From Candidatus Brevundimonas colombiensis (GTDB lineage: Bacteria > Pseudomonadota > Alphaproteobacteria > Caulobacterales > Caulobacteraceae): a stretch of 64,000 nt of DNA. The notes beneath the pieces were generated by a model. The model was not told where the DNA came from and ran no database searches. It saw nothing but the letters and a program-made list of their open reading frames with translations. Made by a program: the position numbers and the translations under genes. The stretch covers positions 1,922,001-1,986,000 of the forward strand of contig CP119326.1 of the NCBI GenBank assembly GCA_029202665.1, given 5' to 3'. This document shows positions 59,756 to 64,000 of this stretch, piece by piece (the first letter of the stretch is position 1; each line of letters begins with the position of its first letter).

Positions 59756-59848
59756 GTCTGAATCGTCTGAATTGTCTGAAATCGGGGGCGGGGCGAAATT
59801 GCACTGCACCTGCGAAAACAGTGCAAAGTGCAAGAAAGTGCAATTCGG
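59756..59848. repeat. GTCTGAA tandem and TTGCAC/GTGCAA half-site cluster
   Basis: GTCTGAA occurs at 59756, 59765 and 59774, an exact 9-nt period. Then GCGAAATTGCACT (59793-59805) faces AGTGCAATTCGGG (59836-59848) as an inverted repeat, with more GTGCAA half-sites between them (near 59820 and 59828). It reads like a multi-site operator or a structured leader, owner unknown. Confidence 0.55.
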
Positions 59849-59975
59849 GCTGGGGTTTATGGGGTCTCCGCAGTGAAACCCGCATTATAGGCGCGCTGGG
59901 AGGTGTGGCGGGTTGATTGACGCTGGCGGTCGTTAAGGTGCTGAAATCCCGGTGAATGTCGCGGGCGAGTAGGAT

Positions 59976-60143
59976 GGATGAAATGGGGAGGGGGACCGCC
60001 CCCGGGTCTCGCCAAAGGCGAGCCCGAGGACAGGCTAGGCGGTGGAGGCGCTCTTGAAGCCCACAGGCGCTGGTGATGCGGTAAAGAGCCCCTCCGTCAC
60101 GGCGCGAAGAGGCGCCGCGCCACCTCCCCACACGTGGGGAGGA
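59976..60143. repeat. GC-rich intergenic hairpin repeat
   Basis: Several hairpins in a row: TCTCGCC-AAA-GGCGAG (60007-60022), GGAGGCGCTCTT (60044-60055) pairing with AAGAGCCCCTCC (60084-60095), and CCTCCCCACACGTGGGGAGG (60123-60142). It has the look of a dispersed intergenic repeat, like the one after cysK. It sits 3' of the SDR gene and may also act as its terminator. Confidence 0.65.
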
Positions 60144-60155
60144 GACGGTCGTCAT

Positions 60156-60914
60156 TCAGTCCCGAACCAGTCCGCCGTCGACCACCAGGTTCTGACCTGT
60201 CACGGCGCGGCTCCACGGCGAGGCGAAGAACAGGACGGCGTCGGCGAATTCCTCCGGCGTCGTGACCGAGCGCAACGGCGTCATGCCGGCGATCAGGTCG
60301 AACACGGCCTCGGGCGTGGCGGCGCTGGCGTCGGTGGTGCGAAGCAGGCCGCCCGAGACCATGTTGACGGTGATCCCGTCGGGGCCCAGGTCGCCGGCGG
60401 CGGTGCGGGTCAGCGACAGCAGGGCGGCCTTGGCGGCGGTGTAGTCGTGATAGGGCACGACCGGATTCTGGAACAGATTGGTGCCGATGTTGACCACGCG
60501 CCCGAACCGGGCGGCGGCCATGCCGGGCGCCGTCGCCTGGATCAGGTTCAGGGCGCCGCGCACGACGGTCGAGAACTGGCGGTCCATCTCGTCCCAGCCG
60601 ATGGCGGTCATCTGGGACCGGGCGTCGCCGTTGAAACTGTAGTCCAGGGCGTTGTTGACGACGGTGGTGACGGGCGCGCCGAAATGGGCCTGAGCGGCCG
60701 CGACCATGGCGTCCACGGCGGCGCGGTCGGTCACGTCGGCCTGAAAGGCGAGGGCGCGCTGGCCGATCTCGGCGGCCAGGGCGTTCGCCGCCTCGCCGCT
60801 GTTCCTCCAGTTGATGACGACGCGGGCGCCTTCGCGGGCGAAGGCGCAGACGCTGGCGGCGCCGACGCCGCGCGCGCCGCCGGTGACGAGGACGATCTGA
60901 TCGGCGAGCTTCAT
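60156..60914 (-). CDS. Short-chain dehydrogenase/reductase
   Basis: A 252-residue SDR. The Rossmann loop is TGGARGVG, the NNAG-type motif is NNALDY, and the catalytic Tyr-x-x-x-Lys is YTAAK. The catalytic Ser that sits 13 residues before the Tyr appears as Thr (NIGTNLF), a departure that may alter activity. A FabG-like NAD(P)H-dependent reductase is likely; substrate unknown. It starts 10 nt after ygfZ on the same strand. Confidence 0.88.
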   Translation of the reverse strand: MKLADQIVLVTGGARGVGAASVCAFAREGARVVINWRNSGEAANALAAEIGQRALAFQADVTDRAAVDAMVAAAQAHFGAPVTTVVNNALDYSFNGDARSQMTAIGWDEMDRQFSTVVRGALNLIQATAPGMAAARFGRVVNIGTNLFQNPVVPYHDYTAAKAALLSLTRTAAGDLGPDGITVNMVSGGLLRTTDASAATPEAVFDLIAGMTPLRSVTTPEEFADAVLFFASPWSRAVTGQNLVVDGGLVRD

Positions 60915-60924
60915 GGGGCGGGTC

Positions 60925-61728
60925 TCATGCGTCGGAGGAGGGGAGAACGTCCTCGCCCATCCAGGCGGGTCTGCGCAAGCGCACGGGGCGTCCGTCCACC
61001 GTCAGGTCCCCATCGAGCCGGTCGACCCGCAGCAGGGCCATGACCGAACCGTCCTGGCCCGACAGCACCTCGCCCGCGCGCAGTTCGCCCTTCAGCACCT
61101 CGGCGCCGAAGGCGGGGGCCGGGCCGTCGAAATCCAGCGGCAGCATCCGGTTCTTGATCGCGCCCCGGCGTTTCATGCGCGAGGTCGTCTCCTGGCCGAC
61201 GAAACAGCCCTTGTGGAAGTCGATGCCGTTCAACAGGTCGAAGTCCGCCTCGATCGGATAGGTCTTGTCCTGCGGCGCGTCGGCGGTGGCATCGGGCAGG
61301 CCGACGGACAGGCGATGGGCGTCATAGTCGGCCTGAACCGCGTCCGGCGTCGCCTCGCCATAAAGGCGGCCGCCCATCAGGGGCGTGCGCGGGTCGGGGA
61401 TGAAGCCGGGCGGCGCATCGGGCCAGGCGGCGAAGACGGGCCGGTCGTCGGCGGCGACCTCGACCCTGGCGCGCAATTTATACATCGACAGCCGCTGGAT
61501 CAGGGCCTCGCGGCGGTCGGCGGCGACGTCCAGCAGCACGCCGCTCCCCTGGCCCAGGATGAACAGGTCGAACAGCAGGCGTCCGGGCGGGGACAGGAGG
61601 GCGCCGAAGCGGAGCTCGCCGTCGGCCAGCGTCTCCACGTCCTGGGTCAGCAGATTGTGCAGGAAGGGTCTGGCGTCATCGCCGGTGATCGAGATCAGGG
61701 CGCGGCTGGAAAGGCGGGCGATGGGCAT
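60925..61728 (-). CDS. ygfZ: YgfZ/GcvT-type folate-binding protein
   Basis: A 267-residue tetrahydrofolate-binding protein of the YgfZ family, with the signature KGCFVGQETTSRM (the motif Cys of KGCYxGQE) and the GcvT-like N-terminal domain (LSSRALISITGDDARPFLHN). It supports Fe-S enzyme maturation, for example of MiaB-type enzymes. The start codon at 61728 is followed closely by the conserved LTQDVETL. It lies 30 nt downstream of the YkgJ-type gene on the same strand. Confidence 0.92.
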   Translation of the reverse strand: MPIARLSSRALISITGDDARPFLHNLLTQDVETLADGELRFGALLSPPGRLLFDLFILGQGSGVLLDVAADRREALIQRLSMYKLRARVEVAADDRPVFAAWPDAPPGFIPDPRTPLMGGRLYGEATPDAVQADYDAHRLSVGLPDATADAPQDKTYPIEADFDLLNGIDFHKGCFVGQETTSRMKRRGAIKNRMLPLDFDGPAPAFGAEVLKGELRAGEVLSGQDGSVMALLRVDRLDGDLTVDGRPVRLRRPAWMGEDVLPSSDA

Positions 61729-61758
61729 GGCGGCTAGATAGGGTGTTGAGAGCGTTTC

Positions 61759-62304
61759 TCAAACCACCGCGTAACGCGCTGTGACGCCGTCGGGCTGGAA
61801 GTCGTGTTCGGCCAGCCTGTCCAGCGAGCGGATCACGCGGGTCACGAAATCCTGCGGGTCGCCGTCCTCGACCGCCGGGCGCAGCCAGTCGGTGACCACG
61901 GCGCGGGCCGGATAGGTTCCGACCGGGCCGGGGACGGACAGGGCGACCTCGATCCCCTCGGCGATCCAGCCGGCGACGGTGACGAACATGTCGGTCGAGG
62001 CCAGGAAGTCCGAGCGACGCAAGACATACAGGGTGATGATCCCGTCCTCGATCCCGTCGGGGCGCACGATGACCCCGCTGCGATCCGGCCGCCACGCCTC
62101 GTCCAGCTCGATCACCCGCCACAGGCAGAACCAGACGCGGCAGGTGTTCGGACGGACCTCGTGCACCGAACAGCCCGCGCCGTCGACGCAATAGGCGCAC
62201 AGTTCGCCGGTCGGCTTGGCCAGCTCCGGCAGGGCCAGCGGAATGACCCGGCAGCATTCGACGCAGCCGCCGCAGGTCCGGCCGGGGAGGAGGGGCAGGC
62301 TCAC
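61759..62304 (-). CDS. YkgJ-family cysteine-cluster protein
   Basis: A 181-residue protein with the Zn/Fe-binding cysteine cluster of the YkgJ family: CGGCVECCRVIPLALPELAK, then CAYCVDGAGCSVHEVRPNTC. The eight or so cysteines lie in the first ~60 residues. The rest is globular with no known activity; the family is annotated as a probable metal-binding protein. It overlaps the 80-residue upstream gene by 4 nt and precedes ygfZ. Confidence 0.85.
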   Translation of the reverse strand: MSLPLLPGRTCGGCVECCRVIPLALPELAKPTGELCAYCVDGAGCSVHEVRPNTCRVWFCLWRVIELDEAWRPDRSGVIVRPDGIEDGIITLYVLRRSDFLASTDMFVTVAGWIAEGIEVALSVPGPVGTYPARAVVTDWLRPAVEDGDPQDFVTRVIRSLDRLAEHDFQPDGVTARYAVV

Positions 62305-62543
62305 CTCTCGGCGTCAGTCTTCTGCGCGCGCTCCAGCTGGGCGATGCGGCGGTCCATGTCGGCGACCATCTGTTCCAGCCGCGCCTTTTCGGACGCCATA
62401 TCGACCGGCGTGCCGTCCTCGTAGGAGATCACAGCCCCCTTGGCGATCAGGTCCAGCCGATAGATGGCCGTGACGCGCTGGGCCTTGAAGCGTTCGAGGG
62501 CGGCGACGGCGGCGGGATCGGGTGTGGAGGGCGGCTGGCTCAT
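62301..62543 (-). CDS. Small conserved-type protein of unknown function
   Basis: An 80-residue protein with a Pro/Ala N-terminus, a conserved-looking centre (RFKAQRVTAIYRLDLIAKGA, continuing VISYEDGTPVDM) and a C-terminal amphipathic helix (KARLEQMVADMDRRIAQLER). I do not recognise a family. It overlaps the YkgJ-type gene by 4 nt and is divergent from the glycosyltransferase, whose ATG is 86 nt away. Confidence 0.65.
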   Translation of the reverse strand: MSQPPSTPDPAAVAALERFKAQRVTAIYRLDLIAKGAVISYEDGTPVDMASEKARLEQMVADMDRRIAQLERAQKTDAER

Positions 62544-62629
62544 GCGCGTCGCTGTAACGCAGGACGTCCGCCTGTGGAAACAGTCGTTTGGCGCTGAACC
62601 TGCGATAGAATCCCTGTATTCCTGACGTC

Positions 62630-63595
62630 ATGAACGGGCGGTTTCCCATCCTGTACATCGCCGAGGCGGACGCGGAAGACGCGATCCTGTCGTCCGGCGT
62701 GCTGGCGCATCTGGTCGACAGCCTGCCGCAGGCGACCTTCACCATCGTCGGATCGGCGGCCTCGGCCCCCCTGTTCGCCGACACGCCGCGCCTGGCCAGG
62801 ACCATCGTGCTGGAGCGCGAGGGCCATTTCGAATGGATCGCCCTGTGGAACCAGGTGCGCGGGACCAAATGGAGCCTGGTCGTGGACATGCGCGGCTCGG
62901 ACCTGTCGGGCAAGCTGAGGCGCGAACGGCGGGCGGTGCGCGGCAAGACACCGGACGGCCTGCACGCGGTAGAGGCCGCCGCCGCCGTGCTGAAGCTGGA
63001 GCCGGATGAGACGCCGGCCCCGCGCCTGTACTTCTCCGACCAGACCCTGGGCGAGATGAGGGCGCTGTTTCCCGCCTCGGGCGGCGACGGGCCGATCCTG
63101 GCGGTCGGGCCGGGCGTGGAATGGATGGGCAAGCGCTGGCCCGCCGAACGCTACGCCAAGGTGGCGACCAAGCTGCTGGCCGACGACGGGCCTCTGGCGG
63201 GCGGGCGTCTGATGATCGTGGGCGAGGAGGTGGATCGCGAGGCGGCCCACACCATCCGCTACGCCGTGCCGCGCGCGCGGGTGATCGAGCTTCAGGGCAG
63301 GCTGACGCGGCTGCAGACGGCGGCGGCGATCTCTCAGGCGGCGCTCTACATCGGGGCGGATTCGATCTGGACGCATTTAGCGGTGGCGGCGGGCGTCCCG
63401 ACCATCGCCGTCTTCGGCCCCTCGGACGAGACGACGCGCGGCCCGTGGAAGGGCCATGTCGTGCGCGGACCGCGCACCTATCAGGAGTTCAAGACCCTGG
63501 ACCCGCGCCTGAACCAGGCCATCCAGCACATGATGGACCTGCCGTGGGAACGGGTGCTGAAAACGGCGATGAAGGTGTTGGCGGCGCGGGGTTGA
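62630..63595 (+). CDS. Glycosyltransferase family 9 (ADP-heptose:LPS type)
   Basis: A 321-residue GT-B glycosyltransferase of family 9, the ADP-heptose:LPS heptosyltransferase family. Conserved elements include VGPGVEWMGKRWPAERYAKV, SQAALYIGADSIWTHLAVAA and GVPTIAVFGPSDETTRGPWK (the C-terminal donor-binding motif). It probably builds the LPS core; the exact sugar is unknown. The ATG at 62630 is the natural start. It converges with the exported-protein gene at the window edge. Confidence 0.9.
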   Translation: MNGRFPILYIAEADAEDAILSSGVLAHLVDSLPQATFTIVGSAASAPLFADTPRLARTIVLEREGHFEWIALWNQVRGTKWSLVVDMRGSDLSGKLRRERRAVRGKTPDGLHAVEAAAAVLKLEPDETPAPRLYFSDQTLGEMRALFPASGGDGPILAVGPGVEWMGKRWPAERYAKVATKLLADDGPLAGGRLMIVGEEVDREAAHTIRYAVPRARVIELQGRLTRLQTAAAISQAALYIGADSIWTHLAVAAGVPTIAVFGPSDETTRGPWKGHVVRGPRTYQEFKTLDPRLNQAIQHMMDLPWERVLKTAMKVLAARG

Positions 63596-63599
63596 GCGG

Positions 63600-64000
63600 T
63601 CAGTTCGCCGACGGACAGGCGACCAGCGCGCTGGGCTTGCACGGCGCGGGATCGGCCAGACGCACGGATCGGTCGCCATGGTCGGTCGCAGAGAAGCTCG
63701 CCATCCAGGCCTTGCGCTCGTCAACGGTCTTCAGGGCGCGATAGGCTGTGATCTCTTCCGGCGTCATCGTCGTCTGAAGATAGCCCCGATCGGCCATGCA
63801 TCGCTCATAGGCGGCGCGTTGGGCCTGTCCCTTGGCCAAGCCTTCGGCGAATCCGGCGCCGAAGGCGGCGGCGGCCGGCGAACTCAGCGCCGGGTTGGGC
63901 GTGGTCGATCCCGGCGGAACATAGGTCCCGGTCCTGGAGAGTTCCTGACAGGCGGTGGTGTCGGCCAGGATTTGATCGCCCGTGGCCCCCAGAAGCGTAT
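63600..64000 (-). CDS. Protein of unknown function (N-terminal part outside window)
   Basis: The frame stays open from the stop at 63600 to the window edge, encoding at least 130 residues. The visible part runs from a Cys near the edge (DTTACQELSRTG), through an Ala/Gly-rich stretch (ALSSPAAAAFGAGFAEGLAK), to AYERCMADRGYLQTTMTPEE and a C-terminal CKPSALVACPSAN. Four cysteines are visible, which suggests a secreted protein, but its N-terminus is not in the window. No family recognised. It converges with the glycosyltransferase gene at a 4-nt distance. Confidence 0.6.
   Translation of the reverse strand, partial: TLLGATGDQILADTTACQELSRTGTYVPPGSTTPNPALSSPAAAAFGAGFAEGLAKGQAQRAAYERCMADRGYLQTTMTPEEITAYRALKTVDERKAWMASFSATDHGDRSVRLADPAPCKPSALVACPSAN

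Larger units (their letters stand above)
59688..60155. other. 468-nt intergenic region with two repeat clusters
   Basis: No gene is supported. It holds a TCTGAA tandem and a TGCA-half-site cluster (59756-59848, separate entry) and a GC-rich hairpin repeat (59976-60143, separate entry). The promoter of the tag-rnhB pair should lie near its left end. AT-richer than the surrounding genes between 59740 and 59850. Confidence 0.7.

Overview
The window is GC-rich chromosomal DNA from a Caulobacterales alphaproteobacterium, most likely Brevundimonas or a close relative. The evidence is the Caulobacter-type flagellar gene set: fliF-fliG-flbE-fliN-flbD-flhA, a divergent flgFGAH / fliL-fliM locus, CtrA-type TTAA-N7-TTAA boxes, a sigma-54 promoter of the TGGCAC-N5-TTGC type and FlbD (ftr)-like elements. 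A general-stress (EcfG/SigT-type) promoter lies before a csbD-like gene. Genes are tightly packed and many overlap by 1, 4 or 8 nt. I see no IS element, prophage or CRISPR array.

Layout. 1-3.7 kb: housekeeping and accessory genes (GST, DUF1275, hotdog thioesterase, UDG-like glycosylase framed by copies of an intergenic repeat, lipoprotein hydrolase). 3.7-12 kb: the class II flagellar operon, with a complete class A beta-lactamase gene inserted between flbD and flhA. 12-16 kb: a CHASE3 histidine kinase, a single-domain response regulator and a receiver-HisKA_2 protein, then Nudix and csbD. 16-19.4 kb: an exported protein, a CoxE-like VWA protein, a GNAT protein and a histidine phosphatase. 19.4-22.7 kb: xseB-ispA-dxs, the isoprenoid entry genes. 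22.9-26.6 kb: an envelope-stress module of a ribbon-helix-helix-like protein, PspA, a YqiJ-like OB-fold membrane protein and a YqiK-type flotillin. 26.6-33.1 kb: a LysR regulator divergent from an assimilatory sulfur operon (cysG, DUF2849, cysI, a DUF934-APS reductase fusion, cysK). 33.2-36 kb: a DUF885 peptidase and two tandem paralogous exported proteins. 36.2-42.6 kb: the second flagellar locus. 42.6-44.4 kb: DUF3297 and an M28 peptidase.

44.6-44.9 kb: a tRNA-Leu(UAA) gene split in the anticodon loop by a 211-nt group I intron, the most striking element of the window. 45.3-50 kb: a TetR / TonB-dependent receptor / small membrane protein / membrane-anchored phospholipase C-like cassette. 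50.2-55 kb: a tripartite exporter (outer membrane factor, HlyD, tandem-fused ABC-2 permease) with no ATPase gene beside it. 55-64 kb: poxB, an orphan D12-class DNA adenine methyltransferase, rnhB, tag, an SDR, ygfZ, a YkgJ-type protein, a glycosyltransferase family 9 gene and a truncated exported protein at the window edge.

How the genes work together. The two flagellar loci look tied into one cell-cycle circuit. CtrA boxes precede fliF and fliL. FlbD, encoded in the fliF operon, probably acts on ftr-like sites before fliF and in the flgF-fliL intergenic region, where the sigma-54 promoter drives flgFGAH. The sulfur operon covers siroheme synthesis, APS reduction, sulfite reduction and cysteine synthesis. 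All functional calls rest on sequence recognition without database searches.
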